DNA of 64,000 nucleotides, taken from Oikopleura dioica. Lineage: Eukaryota > Chordata > Appendicularia > Copelata > Oikopleuridae. The position numbers and the translations under genes were made by a program. The notes under the pieces were generated by a model. It had not been told where the DNA came from, made no database searches, and worked only from the letters and a program-made list of their open reading frames with translations. This document shows, in pieces, positions 46,509-58,543 of the stretch; position 1 is the first letter of the stretch, and every line of letters begins with the position of its first letter. Location: NCBI GenBank assembly GCA_907165135.1, contig OU015569.1, positions 1 through 64,000 on the forward strand. Reading direction: 5' to 3'.

Positions 46509-47498
46509 TCTCTCTTTCTTTCTCGATTCTGACTTTGAATGCTGGCTGAATCTTCAAATACGTTTTTTTTTTCATTAAAATCGGAGATCTAAATCAAGCG
46601 AAACTGATTTTTCCATCTTTGCGTTTCATCTTTTTGCCGAATTTGAAATTGTCGTTTCTTTTTTTTTCACGAAGTTGATTGAATAAAATCAGCAAAAAAC
46701 TGAAAATAAATAATTGTTAATAAATAATTTGGTTATTTAGTAAGCCGCCACTTTTAGTCAGCTTTCGAGTTTCTTTATTTCCAAACAAAGTCGCTGACTG
46801 CGGCCCAAGTTTTGTTTTGCATCAAAGAAGTACTAGGTCACATGATGCAGCCACGTCAAAGCTTGCATACGTTTCTAGAAAGCGCGCTCCAACACGTGAC
46901 CAGTGGCGCTCCGACTCGCCAGCGCGTGGCCTTCTCTTTTTTTGGCGCTTCTAAAAGGCCACTCCTTTTGATTGAAAACCAGCAATTTTGGCTTCCAAAG
47001 ATTGTCCAAAATCCGGATTCTCCATTTTCGGTCAATTAAATGGCCATTAATTAGAATATGAAGTCGATTTGGACGACAGCGCTGACACTCACTTAATTTT
47101 GAAAGTCGACTCTCCAAATCGATTTTTTCATAAAGCAGCTGATTGTTCGTTTTCTAGCGTCTTCATTTTTTATTGATGACTGAACTAAAAGGCACTGTAC
47201 TTGGAAATTCGTGGATTTTCGAACTCCAAAGTTGAAGAAAACGCTCTTTTTTTTCTTCAAGAAAAAGCCAGAAGACGTCCAAAAAGACGCTTTCTGCAGC
47301 AAATAGGTTTTCTTCCTCGCTTTGATTTTCGTGTTCTAGTTTGTGTGCTCAACAGCGAACAAGCGCTGTACAAGGTCGGGCCTTGCGCGGTCGGCGTCTG
47401 GTGGTGTCGCCCTTCCTTGCGCCGCCTCCGCCTTACATAACCATTCTTTTTATTATTAGCACTCGCGGCGGCGCATTTACTTTCATTCGCCAAAAACC
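46509..47498. other. Intergenic region between ZP and CUB genes
   Basis: About 1 kb between divergent genes. Contains T-rich runs and short open frames without coherent exons. A signal-peptide exon for the CUB protein may hide here, since its visible ATG lacks one; I could not identify it. Confidence 0.35.
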
Positions 47499-48558
47499 AT
47501 GCCGCCTAGAAAAGGCCTGACTTGCAAAGAAGACCGAGAGTTTATCCATCCGGGCGAGAAGAGCTCCATCCGCAGCGAGCCGACTTGGGGAAATGACTTT
47601 TGCAAGTGGAAAATCACCACCACGCCGGGACACGTTATCAGGTACAGAAATTGGCGGTTTTTGAAAATATTAATTATCGGCGTTGAATTCAGAGCTTGTC
47701 AATTTTCATCGAGTTTAGCGAGAAAAAATTGCAATTTTAGAAAACAAAAAAATCAAGCTTTCTGAATTTTGAAATTATAAAAATGAGATTTTTCATTCGA
47801 ATATTTTTTAAGAAAAAAACTGTTCAGATTCAAATTCGAGGAAATGAGCGTCGACTGTCGCGAGAACGTGAATGGGTTTTTCTTCTTTCGGGACGCGTCT
47901 AAACTGGAAGGCGGCTACCACAAGGCGCCAATTTGCGGCTCCGATCGGCAATACTTCGAAATCTACTCGGACGAGCACCAAATAGACCTCGTTTTCAAGT
48001 CCAAGTCGCAGGAGGTAAGCCAGAGGCCAGCTAATTCTGAGCTTCGAAATCCGCCCTTTTGACCGGCTCAATTTCTAAATGTGATTCTAGCCGACGGTTT
48101 TTGAGATCAGCTTCGAGTCCGTGGAAGCTCGCCTGGCGCACGGGCAGCTCCATGTGTCGGAGATCGACTCAGCTGCGAATTTGTATAAGCTGCGGCAAAA
48201 CATGGAGCGGCCCCTGCCCCCCGTGCGGTTGAACAGCATCGCTCGGCCGCCCTTCGACCAGTCTCCAGTCCTCCTCGCTCGGACGCCCGCCGCTCCCTCT
48301 TCCTCCAACTCGCCGGCTTTGCTCAGCCAGCCCTGGCTCCTCCTCGTCAGCGCTACCTTGGCCGTGCTGCTGATGGGCTGCCTGAGCTGCGTGGTCTTTT
48401 ACTGGCGGAAGCAGAAGAAGCGCGAGCGCACCACCTCCGAAAGCCCCGTGCTCGCCTCCTCCCAGCCAGTCTCACAAGTGTCAAAAAATCATAAGCGGCG
48501 ACCCGCGCCGCTGCACTCTGGAATCAACGACCAGAAAGTCCACCGCTTCAAGTCGTAA
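47499..48558 (+). CDS. CUB-domain single-pass membrane protein
   Basis: Exons 47499-47641, 47828-48014 and 48091-48558 join in phase (about 265 residues). Residues about 8-115 resemble a CUB domain: CKEDREFIHPGEKSSIRSEP, FCKWKITTTPGHVIRFKFEE, CRENVNGFFFFRDA, GGYHKAPICGSD, then the final strand FEISFESVEA. A TM helix QPWLLLVSATLAVLLMGCLS follows, then a short basic, Ser-rich tail. The visible start lacks a signal peptide although the domain should be extracellular, so a 5' exon is probably missing; the upstream AG at 47458 could join it. AATAAA at about 48678 fits the poly(A) signal. Confidence 0.65.
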
Positions 48559-49755
48559 AGAAGGAACTCCCGTATTCTCTCCTTGAACTGTATTTATAGA
48601 TTATTTATTTATCCGAATTTTGAATGTTTGCTTGTCTGTCTGTCCGAAATGCAGAAACCAATCTTGAAAATTGAAATTGAATAAACCTCTCAAACCTCTT
48701 TTCCGAAAGAAACAAAAACTAAACGCAGGAATGAAAATTAAATGTTGGTGCGTCTGACGTCTCACGTAAGCGCGCGTAAAAACATGCGATTACGATTAGC
48801 CAACGCGCCACAACATTTTTTTAAGAAAATTGAAATATTATTGCAGGCTGAATTTAAGGTTTATAAGTTCGGACAAGATGTTACATCCAAGCTCGTTAAA
48901 ACAAAGGCTGATGTTCAACTCTAGAAGAGTTTGGAAAGGACGTGTCTTCATGTCTTACATTCCAAAAATGTCGTTGCGGCCTTCAAAGATTTTTCTTTCG
49001 AAATGGATGACTCTTTTCTTTGATCGATCGTTTTTGCAGGAAAGAAGGATGATACTACGTTTCTGAAACTATTTTCAGTCTTTCAATAAAACCTTTGAAT
49101 TAACCCGTCTTTCCTTGTGGAAAAGTGACAAAGGTCATTTTTCAAACTTTTAAAGAAAAACGTGTTTTTGAAAAAATAAAAGGTGCTTTAATCGATTTTC
49201 CATTTGCCTGTTTTTGCGAAAATAGTTGGCTCCGCCCAAACAAAAGTTATCTATTCGAAATTAAAGAGATTACGTTTTAGAGAGGTCTTTTAGGTCCCCA
49301 ATCGAGCAGGAGTTAATCTGGCAGCGCAGCGAACCTCGGTTAACCTTTTGGACAGCCCGTGCTCTTTTTTGATTTTCAAAGAGCTTTAGAAAGTAAGAAT
49401 ACCTTTTTTTTATAAAGAATGAACTGCCAGGTTATTTTTCGGGAGAAAAATTTTAAGCGAACTTTCAAAAGTTACGATTGAGTGGCAAATCTTCTCCGTG
49501 CTTTCGTAAACAGAAGAATGAATAATTACAAAAAGAAGAGTTTATTTATCTGTATTTTGGAGCAGCAGTTTTAAACTAGTCGCCAACTTGTCTTCAATCG
49601 AAGCTGAATTGATCGCAGCCGATGGCTTTTTCTTGGGCTTTTCTTTGTCGCTAAATCAGAGCTCGAATAATTTCCAACCTTTAAAAATGGCAAAAACTCA
49701 TTTTCGAACAGGAGTTCTTTTCGGTAGTCATAAGAGAGTCTAAGCGCCTGAAATT
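48559..49755. other. Intergenic region
   Basis: About 1.2 kb holding the 3' UTR of the CUB gene. Short + strand frames at 48742-49066 have no recognisable domain. No other gene visible. Confidence 0.4.
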
Positions 49756-50000
49756 ATGAGAGCTCTGTTAGTAGTTCGCTTGATCTTCTTGATTTCCCTG
49801 GAAATAGGTTTGAAATCAAGGAAGAGAAAAAATGTTTGACCTAAGAACGTCTACTTTTTGAACGTCGATTTCCGACAGGCGCATTACTCTTTCCTCAGTT
49901 CATTATTTCGCTATCACCCAACGACCTTACAGCCAAAACTGTTCCTTTGACGGTCGATGACGGAGATGTCTTGGCTCAGTTCTCGCCCAGTCCGTTTGAC
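49756..50000 (+). CDS. Short secreted peptide candidate (57 aa)
   Basis: The ATG at 49756 encodes MRALLVVRLIFLISLEIG, a typical signal peptide, ending at a GT donor (49808). After a 71-bp intron with a TTTCCGACAG-like acceptor (49877-49878) the second exon encodes ALLFPQFIIS, then NDLTAKTVPLTVDDGDVLAQ and a stop at 49998-50000. Too short for ordinary ORF finding. The spliced frame and signal peptide support it, but there is no family match, and the region is otherwise gene-poor. Confidence 0.4.
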
Positions 50001-50384
50001 CAGAAGCATGCGTTTGTCAAGAGCGGCTGACGTCAACTTTTTCCGCCGCTCGGCGAGGCGACTTTTTTAAGAAATTTGAAATGCTTGCTTGAAAAGGGTT
50101 CTGCGTAGATCTGGTTGATTTTCTCTTTTCCTGAAAAAGTCTGCGCTCATGCTCAAGAAGTGAACTTCCGTCTTTGAAAGAAACGCCGCAGAAGGATGTT
50201 TTTGCCGAAACAGGCTGCACAATGCCCTTGCTCTGTTCCGTCTATCATTTTACAACAATTCTCCTTTTTTATTATTTATCATGCCCTGCTTTCATTTCTA
50301 AAATTTGCGTACAAAGATCTTGGATAAAGAGCGCTCGTCTTTATTCAGTTCGAAATTTTGAATCATTTGCAGTTTATTTTCGAG

Positions 50385-50958
50385 TTAAATTTTGGGCTTG
50401 ATTTTGAAAATGTCGAATGTGAAGGGAAGTGTTTTGGCGAGGAAGAAGCCGAAAGCGGTAAATACAGTCATGTCCAGGAGCTTGTCCCGCGTTCGCTTCG
50501 GCTTCGAGAATTTCGAGTGATCTTGCAACAGGTCGAGAACAGTGTACAACAGGCACCCTGCCAACAGGCTTTCCAGACTTTTGCCACTTTTCAGACAAAA
50601 AGAAAAGAAAGCTCGAATTTCAACAACGGCGAAATAGTAAAAAGTCCCTGTTCTAAGGCGACTCGGAAAGCCTGGCTATAACTGGCGCCGCTAGAAAGGG
50701 CTTGTCCTCCTCGTAGATCTTGACTAGCGAGATGCGCAGTTTGGGCGCAAACGTTTTCAGACTCAAATGCGTCTCATAGTTTTGCTGGGCTAGAAAGTCG
50801 CGCTGGGGAGGGATCCTCACTTTTTCACGAAAATTTAATTTTAGCAAATTTTAAAAAGCGCGAAAAGAATAATTTTCGAATTGAGTAAAGGCCCGTTCGT
50901 AAATAGTGTCTGCCTGCTCACGAGCAGTCTTAGTGAGCTCGCGAATAGCATCCGCCAT
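50385..50958 (-). CDS. Small membrane protein at the end of the minus-strand chain
   Basis: The ATG at 50958 follows a TTTTTCTTCAG acceptor (spliced-leader type) 106 bp after the ZSWIM-like stop. Segments in order: MADAIRELTKTAREQADTIY; IPPQRDFLAQQNYETHLSLK; KLRISLVKIYEEDKPFLAAP; then LESLLAGCLLYTVLDLLQDH and MTVFTAFGFFLAKTLPFTFD, hydrophobic enough for one or two membrane helices, ending IKPKI. The exact splices between these segments are not resolved (phases do not fit simple GT-AG introns). Family not recognised. Confidence 0.4.
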
Positions 50959-51064
50959 CTGAAGAAAAACGAGTTTTGGGAGGAGGTAACTGGGACGCAG
51001 GTAATTGGAAATGGAATAAAACGGAACACGCTGAATGAAGATAAATAGAAACACAAAGAGTAGA

Positions 51065-52457
51065 TCAAGGGAAGGCAACGGAAAGGCAGTTTTTGACTCT
51101 TGAAAGTTCTCGGGCGTCGAGGTGAAGAATGGAGGGCTGCATGTAGTTTAAGAGCTGCCACGAGCTGGGCTTCTCGCTCTCCCGCTTGTAGATGACGACC
51201 AGGGCTGGAATGAGGAAGGAAAAGAACAGTTCCACGCTGGGAAAGGCGGCAGACAGCAGCGAGTCGACAACTTCGATCATCGTCAGCGAAAGGCTCTCCG
51301 CTGCGAAGAGTGACGCGCATCTGGGCTCGAGCTTCTCTCGGAAGCCGGAAAGGCGCAGTTCGGGAAAGAGGCGCTCGAATTGCTCCACCAAAGAGTGGAG
51401 GGGCTCGTGAGCGAGCAGCGCCGCGTACAGACTATGCGACACCTTCATCATTTCATCGTTTGCCGTGTCACTAGCCAGAAGCGTTAAGAGTCCTTCCAAT
51501 TGATTCGATTAGACTCACCAGAAATCGACGATGTCTTTGAACAAATACACGACTTCGGGAAAGGAAGAAGACAGCCGCGCTAGTTTCAAAATCGCCTTTG
51601 AGGTTTGGCCGATTTGTTTTTCGCTGGAAAAGTTGACTTCTTTGTTCAAGAACATCCAGTGCTCGTGCATTCCCGACTCGTTGTCCATCGTTACGTCTGG
51701 AATACACTGAAACGGTCTTATTGAAGGGCGCTCAAAAATAGCCGCTTCTACCTCGATCGGATCGTCAATATCGAAATTGAGGTCGAAAATGTCCTTTCCA
51801 GAGATTTCCCACTGCGTCACTTCCAGCAGCGTTTCCTGCAGCTGCGAAACTGAGAGGTTCATCAAAATATTCGTCAGGGGCGCTAATTGACTAAAAAACT
51901 AGATTAAACTTCCAGCTTTTCGAGTGTTACTTTACTTGTCGACACTGTAGGGGCACTTCTGTATTCTTCTTTTGAGCAGCATCGCCGCGTGTGGGCACAT
52001 GAAGAGGAAAGACTGGCTGGGAGTGCAGTGGCAGGAGAAACTCGTCACGCGCCGCTGGGACCACTTGACGCTGACGGTGCCGCTTCCGTGGACTCGGCAG
52101 CTAAAGCAGTCGCTAGTAAAGAGCTCCAGAACTCGGATGAGTGTACCTCCAAGTGGCGAAGATCATAAAGCCGCTCTGGTTTACATTCTTGAACTGGGCG
52201 CACTCGCAGTCCGTTATTTCGTCTTTTCTAGCGTCGAACTCGATGGCTTCGATGACGGCTAGATCTGGCAGTGTCGCGTTGGCGCATTTTATCACTAAAT
52301 CGTCCTCTGGTACGAGCTGGCCGCGCGAGAGGAAGAACTCGTCCACTTCGTTGAACTGAACTTTTATCTCACAATTTACAGACGCTATTTTGCTCCTTAC
52401 AGGGATTTTAACCGCCGCTTCGATTGCCAACTCGAACAAGGAAACTGTCGAGCTCAT
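51065..52457 (-). CDS. SWIM zinc-finger protein (ZSWIM-like)
   Basis: The protein starts MSSTVSLFELAIEAAVKIPV at 52457. A SWIM finger follows: VTSFSCHCTPSQSFLFMCPH, giving C-x-C-xn-C-x-H, flanked by VHGSGTVSVKWSQRR as in ZSWIM4-8. Downstream are helices QLQETLLEVTQWEI and an acidic stretch, then a region LLTLLASDTANDEMMKVSHS and SLTMIEVVDSLLSAAF like the C-terminal helical part of ZSWIM proteins. ZSWIM members act as substrate receptors of cullin-RING ligases. Introns of about 45 bp at 51893-51937 and 51709-51753. A one-base shift is needed near 52145 before the SWIM finger, and the join near 51500 is uncertain. It lies 180 bp downstream of TUBGCP3 with a CTTTTTAG acceptor before its start, so probably in the same operon. 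Confidence 0.6.
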
Positions 52458-52637
52458 AGTTACAGTATCAGTGCTACATTAACTAAAAAGAAAGATGAAT
52501 TAGGCGGGAAATGAAAAAATATCTCTGAATATTTATTTTGAAAAATGGCAGTAGTGATGCACGTGAGAATGTATGCAGTAGTAATACAGTAGATATAATA
52601 AGAAAAGAGAGTGAACGTGATGGAACTGAAAAAACGA

Positions 52638-55455
52638 TCAGACTTGCGAGTTCTCGTAGAAACTGTTGTAGTCGAGTCGCCAGGCCAGACAGCTCAGGAT
52701 CTGGACTTTGTCGTCCTTGAGCGACTCGAGGAAGTCACCGACCATCTTCTGGTAAGTCGTCCGGCAGGTGGTCACCGAACACTGCAAAATCGTTACATTT
52801 TGAATTGAATCTCTTAATTACCTTGTGTTTGAACATTTCGTTCTTGAAGGTGTTTCTGCGTTCCTTCTCTAGCAGCTCATCATCCTCGGAAAAGGCACTT
52901 GATTTGGCAATGGAGGCAAAAGCTGTTCGCAATTCTGACTCTTGCTGGACGGCCTCGAAGATTTTCTTCTGGATGTTTTCGAAGCGCACAATCTGGTCGA
53001 AAATCGACCTTCAAAGCAATTAAAATCTCGAATTGGCTTCTCCTCGACGCACCTGAGTGATTTTATCTTGTCCCAGAGAGAGTCCGCGAGCAGACAGCCC
53101 TGTTCCAGCTCGTTGAGGAAGGCATTGTGCGCGATGATCACTTCGTCCAGGTCCTTTGCTTTCTCGACCTGAAAATGAGCTGGTTTGGTGCAATCAAGAA
53201 GGACTCACCTTTTCGGCGAAGACTCCCCAGGATGTTTCGATGATTTCGAAGTGAATGTAGTACTGCAGCTGGCCGATGAAGTGGATCATTTCGAATTGCA
53301 GAATGTTGCTGATGAAGAACACTTCTCTCACTAGACAGCTCATTAGTTACAGTAATTCTATTTCTTTTGTACCTTCGCTTATTTCCCGCGAGTGTTGCTT
53401 CAGCGACATCATCATGCCCCAGTTTTGGTTAAGATTGAATTCCATTCGCTTCGATCGGAGAATGAAATTGAAAACTCTTAAAATCGATTCGATGTGAGTT
53501 TTTTCTTTTGTCGGATCCTACCTGATGTATTTTTTCATCACTTCTGTCGGGAATATCGTCTTTAGCGGCCCCTCGACGTTGTAGTTGAGCGAGAAGATGT
53601 CCCATCCGACGTCTCCGGGGTTCATTCCGTGGAGTCGAACGTCGATCGCCTTCAACACGTCCGGATGATCGTACTGCGCGTTCGTCAAGCTGATAGCTGT
53701 CTCGACGTGTTCGGCGAGGTTGCGCCGGAAGAGCTCGTCTGCTGGTTTTCCAAGCTCTTGCTGCAAACTCTCGAGCAAGTGTAGAACAAAGTCGCCCTGG
53801 CCTAGGAGCATGTAGTTTCGCATCGCTTGGAAGTGAAGCGGTAAGTTGTAGACTTCGTTCAAAACCGACAATAGACGAATAGAAGTGGACTCGTATGTAT
53901 CTAAATTCAATAGTCCTTTTGATGTCTTATAAAAGCGAAAGACTCACTTTTTATCTTGCCTTCAATTTGCTCAACAATGTTCAGATTTGGATCAGAAGCT
54001 TTCTCTTGGAATGGCTGGAACTCTGACTGTTTGCATACCTCTCTCTAAAATACGCTGCATAAGAAGTGATCAGAGAAAAGTGACCTTACCAGAAAATTAA
54101 TCGACTTCCCGATCAAAAGTATTTTTTCGGCTTGAGTTTTCGTGATGAAAGACGGAAGGAACTTCTCCTCGAGGTGATATCGGAAAGTCCAGAAATACTC
54201 GATCGGCTGCTGGAGATCAGCTGCAATGAGAAACTCGTTGTAAGGGTCGTGCAGGACGCCGTTGTACATCCACATGTTGAGCTGCACCATGTATGGTTTT
54301 GAACAGGCTTCGAAGACGTTTGTGAACATTTGCCGGATCATCGGGTGTCCATGGGCGACCAGGGCGTGCAGCACGGACAATATCTCACCCCCGCGCTTGT
54401 TTTGCACATTGAAGACCTAAAGCAAAAGACATGGAAGAGTGTTTTTGAGTAAGTAACTCACCAATAGGTATAAATTCTCTAGTCTAGTTCTCCATTTCTC
54501 CGTGGCGCTCTTTAGATAGATCAAAGTGAGCTCCGGCAGGATTCTGAAATTCGAAAGGGCGTAGCGATACTCGTCCAATTCCGCTGACAAGCTGCGCACC
54601 AGCGCGCTTCCAATCATCCCAAAGCCTTCCTGCTTCTCGTGCTGCGCGATAAAGGCGCTGATTTCGCGAACGTAAAATCCCAACGCGCCCAGCGACTCCA
54701 CATCTGATCGATCGCGACTGTCTACTCTGTACTTCTCCTTGAGTCGGTATCTGTAAAGTGAATTGACGTTGTCGTCGTAGCAAATGAAAGTGCCGGGGAT
54801 GTCTTCCATCGCAAAAAGAGTGTCTCGAATGAGATCCGCTTGAGAGACGTTCAAGTAGTCGCCAGAGCATGTTGCTTTCGCAGGTGTACTGAAAACAAGT
54901 TGGAAGCATTCTTTGTGCAGAGAAAAGTGACCTTGATAGAGTATTTCTTTTTGAAGTCAACAACGAAGCCTGCGTTGTATCTCTTGGCGTCGATTGATAG
55001 ATCGGCCGCGATCTACTCGACGAGATAGAAGTAACCGTTACACTGTTTTGCGAGAGGTTCTCTTTGTTCCGCTCATTTCGGCTAAACGCTGACTTGTCCA
55101 TCGACATGACAGAACGGAAGGCTGAGTCTTCGTCTTCCTTCGCGCTGGCCATGTCTTTCAGGAACTCAAGGACGGCCGCGTGCCGAGTCAGTTTCGGCTG
55201 CACACGACTCCACATATTTTCGAAGACGGCGTAGTTTCTTTGCGGAATGCGCCTCGCTAGATCTTCCTTCAGAAGAGTTGTCGAGCATTGTTTCGAAGCG
55301 ACGAACACTTAAATTGACGAATTGTTTGAATTCCTGCTGGTCAGATTTGTACCTGATTTTGTCGTTTCAATCGCTTTGGTCCTGTCGGGGTGTTTAATAT
55401 GCAGGCAATGTAAAAGCTCCTGCAAAGCTCCCGATTCCATTCTATCAATTACCAT
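52638..55455 (-). CDS. TUBGCP3: Gamma-tubulin complex component 3
   Basis: GCP3 is a core subunit of the gamma-tubulin ring complex that nucleates microtubules. Recognised blocks: MESGALQELLHCLHIKHP near the start; NVSQADLIRDTLFAMEDIPG; SLGALGFYVREISAFI; GEILSVLHALVAHGHP; MYNGVLHDPYNEFLIAADLQ; LPSFITKTQAEKILLIGKSI (GCP3-type GRIP1 region); FQAMRNYMLLGQGDFVLHLL; MNPGDVGWDIFSLNYNVEGP (GRIP2, gamma-tubulin side); and the terminal ILSCLAWRLDYNSFY. Introns are short throughout. The join between the N-terminal exon and NVSQADL (about 54900) is not in a single obvious frame. Otherwise the order and spacing match the human protein. Confidence 0.85.
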
Positions 55456-56159
55456 TGAAATAAAATCTCTATAAAAAATATCGACGAAAAAAGTCGAAGA
55501 AAGCTTCAATCGCTTTATGCCAAAAATCAGATTGCGTGCATCTGCATCAAATAGACAGTTGAAAATGAAAAATCAATCTTTTAAAAACAAAAATGGATGC
55601 GCTTTATTTTCAACAATGAATTCAAAGAACGTACAAGACTATTTGTCGTCTTGGTTCAGTAGTTCTTGTCTCAGAAAATAGGCAGTGATGGTTTCGTCTT
55701 GCCTTGCAAGGCGGCTTGTCGAGGTTGTTGGTTCCTTGCTAATGTCTCGTACCCTTTCTCTTCTTTGAGATGCTTGACAACTTGGTCGACAACAAGTCAG
55801 GAGACCAGTAAATTCCTCGTTGAATTCCTGCTTCAGGAATCATTCTCAATATTCGCAAAAACAAAAGGGATGGCTCATTTCAATCGCCAAATCTGAAAAT
55901 ACGAATAAAAGTAAAAATATTTTGAAGAAACCGAATTTGTTAGAAGAAAAGGAACCATTTGCCAATTAAGGAACTCCCCAGCAACTCTTCAAAAGTGGGC
56001 CAGTTTCAACGGGAGTTCCTTACATTGGCCAGTTAGAATGATCAAGCGTAGAAGAGAGAGGTCAGTGCACTGAAGGGGGTTTTTGATGACGATGAAAGTA
56101 GCGGTGGTGGATATTGGAAGTGCTGCCAGACAGAACATGCAAAAAGGTACAGAATCAGA
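55456..56159. other. Gap with an inverted repeat
   Basis: About 700 bp between RSU1 and TUBGCP3 without a gene. It contains a pair of inverted arms at 55962-55978 and 56011-56028. Confidence 0.5.
55962..56028. repeat. Inverted repeat, 17-18 bp arms, 32-nt loop
   Basis: Left arm CCAATTAAGGAACTCCC, right arm the reverse complement of CCAATGTAAGGAACTCCC, differing by a one-base gap and one substitution. It could form a stable hairpin, act as a terminator-like structure at an operon end, or be a miniature element. Confidence 0.65.
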
Positions 56160-57169
56160 TCAAGCCTGGACTGGGCGGGTGACTTGCCGCTTCTTCTCCC
56201 GCTCTTTGCGGCGCTCGGAAGAAGGCTCCGCGTTCTGGTCGCCTCCTTCGCGGTTGTAGAAGATGCAGTACTCTGAATTGCGCTCAAAGGGAGGCCTATC
56301 AAGAAGAGCTGTCTTACGGTCGGAGCGGAGATAGTCCATCAGCGCTTGTTGGCCTTTTTCCTGTTTTCTTCGATCGGTCGGACGAAGTAGTTCCTCTCCA
56401 GTCTCAGGATTTTGAGCTTCTTCCCGACGAGCATTGGAAGCTGCGGCGGAAGTAGACTCAGCAAATTGCCCTGCAAGATCAAAATGAAATTCGATTCTAA
56501 ACGAAGTAATCAAGCACCTGTAAATGAAGCTCTGTCAAATTGTCCATCAGTGAAATTTCCGGCGGAATGAGCGTTATCTCGTTATCTCTAGCGCAAAGTA
56601 TTTGAAGCCTCTTTAATTGGGCCACTTTTGAAGGAAGATGGTGGAAGTCGTTGTCGGAAACGTACAACGCGCGCAGCGACTACGAAAATAGGGAAAACGC
56701 GACTGGCTGAGAGTTACCTTGGAGAGGGGCTCGCAAAACTGCTCGCAAACTGTTTCGTTGAAGTTGTTGTACGTCAGGTCGAGTATTTCGAGCTTGGCGA
56801 GTTTGTGGAAGCTGTTCGGCAGGCGCTGGAGCTTGTTCATTCCCAAATTGAGATTACTCAGCTCTTGCAGCTAAAACAAGGGCTTCTAGAAAAGAATCGC
56901 GCTTTTGAATTCACCTCCGACAAGTTTCCGGGAAGCTCGACGAGCTCATTGTTGAAACAGTTGAGGAGTTTGAGATTCTTCAAGTTTGTGATCGAAGCAG
57001 TGAGCTGTTTGAGGCCGTTGTGCGCGAGAATGAGCTCGGAGAGGTGCTGCAGTTGGCTGAAGTCGGAAGAAATCTGCGTCAGTTGGGTGATGCTCTTGTC
57101 GCTGAGAGAAAGACTGTAGTGTCTGCTTTTCTTGTTTTCTTCAACGATTTTAGCAACCTTGCTCGACAT
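56160..57169 (-). CDS. RSU1: Ras suppressor protein 1-like LRR protein
   Basis: RSU1 binds PINCH1 in the ILK-PINCH-parvin adhesion complex. Exons 57169-56915, 56870-56718, 56679-56518 and 56470-56160. Seven or so LRRs are visible: LSELILAHNGLKQL, LKLLNCFNNELVELP, LNLGMNKLQRLPNSF, LEILDLTYNNFNE, LRALYVSDNDFHHLP, LQILCARDNEITLIP, LTELHLQGNLLSLLP. LNLGMN and LDLTYNN are shared with human RSU1. The C-terminal cap GQQALMDYLRSD is reached only after a one-base shift in a GGAAAAAGGCC run near 56365; without it the protein stops at KKANKR. The ATG follows TTCATTTCAG directly, a spliced-leader type acceptor, 178 bp after the PTGES2 stop. Confidence 0.85.
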
Positions 57170-57347
57170 TCTGAAATGAAGACATAGATGATAACAGCTT
57201 CAAAGCTTGTAAAAATCAACCATCAACGCATTCAAAACATCTAGTAATTTTACAAGCTTGGGTCTTGATTACTTGGTTAGTTATCTTTTTGAAGAATGGA
57301 GTTTGGACAGTTTTTCAAGTCTAAAAGTGATTCATTGAGGCCAGAGC

Positions 57348-58440
57348 TTAGAGCATGCCCTGATGAGTGTCGACCGCGTGCTGAACTGAGTAGTACCACT
57401 GCATCAGCTCGGGGCTCTGTTCGTACTGCTCCCAAGCGCTCGTTCCTTCCGTCAAGTTGATTACTGCAAAAGCTTCGATATCCGCGATGGAGGGCCGCTC
57501 TCCGCCGAGGAAACGCTCTTCTCCCTTTCGCTCCAGAAATTTAGCAATTTGGCTTTGGCAGTATTGCTCGCGCGTCTGCTCTGGAAACTCTTTCCAAACG
57601 CGGAAGATGCAGAACCAAGCAATAAACATCAGTCCAAGGCCACCAGCAACAGCGCATACTTTGCCAGTCAACGTGTCTCTAAACAAACAGTCAGAATCAT
57701 CATCAAGCATCCGCCACTGCAGCAACCTGTAATTGTCGGATCTTTCCAGAAATTTGAGCTGATTTTGAATGGCTCTTAAATCAGCGGGGTACAAATTTGG
57801 CGCCACCGTGTGAAGAATTCCGTCTTGAACGAATTTCCTGTCTGGATCTGTCCATCTTTCATCGGGATCGGTGTGCACCTTGCTCTTGATGAATTTGCCT
57901 TTCTCGTCGAAGTAGTATTTGGTGATTTCGTTCATCGGCTCGGCCACTCCTCGGAGCACTTGCTCCAGAGTCGATACGATCGCTCCGGAGTCTTTCAGCA
58001 CTGCGTCGGGCTCGCTACTGTTATCATTGTAGAAGGCAAGAACGGGCACTAAAAATGACTCTTATTTGCTAAAAAGAACAGGCAAATTACCTTGTGAGTA
58101 GTTTTCAATAACACCCTTGAGTTCTGGCTTGCCAATGCTGACTTCGACGTCTTCGTAATCAATTCCTCGAAATTTAAGATAGGCCCTTACTTTGGCGCAG
58201 TAAGGACAGCCGAAATACCCAAATAAACGCACTTTCTTGTACGAGTTCCAATATTCGATCGTTCCAAAGGAATCTTCGATTATGTAGCTTCTATCTTTCG
58301 CCAACACATTTCTCGATTCCTTCTCGTTCCAGAAGAGCTTTAAAACGCTTTAAAATCACCTCGAATCCAATCGTTCTTTTTACCTGGATCGATGATAAAC
58401 TAGCGAAAGGAACGATTCGACGAAAAACGATTCGATTCAT
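57348..58440 (-). CDS. PTGES2: Prostaglandin E synthase 2-like
   Basis: Exons 58440-58384, 58337-58091 and 58048-57348 give an intact 334-residue protein. It has a mitochondrial-type Arg-rich start (MNRIVFRRIVPFASLSS), then a glutaredoxin-like domain with VRLFGYFGCPYCAKVRAYLK, carrying C-P-Y-C where human PTGES2 has C-P-F-C. The C-terminal GST-like domain has FLGGERPSIADIEAFAVINL, matching FMGGQKPNLADLAVYGVL of the family. A hydrophobic segment VAGGLGLMFIAWFCIF lies where PTGES2 has its connecting helix. Family members isomerise PGH2 to PGE2 or bind heme; which of these it does is not clear. It lies 103 bp after AIMP1 with a CTACTTTTAG acceptor before the ATG. Confidence 0.9.
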
Positions 58441-58543
58441 TGAAATTCTAAAAGTAGAGAGATGGTCATTATTGATTTCAAATTGTCCCTATTTAGTATT
58501 TTGAGTAGCAGCCTAGTGATTTGACGGTCTTTCTTTGGATCGC

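Noticed and set aside
54484-55308. Single 274-codon frame as one exon of TUBGCP3
   Set aside because: Only its upstream part is coding in that frame; the downstream part contains an intron and is read in another frame (NVSQADLIRDTLF).
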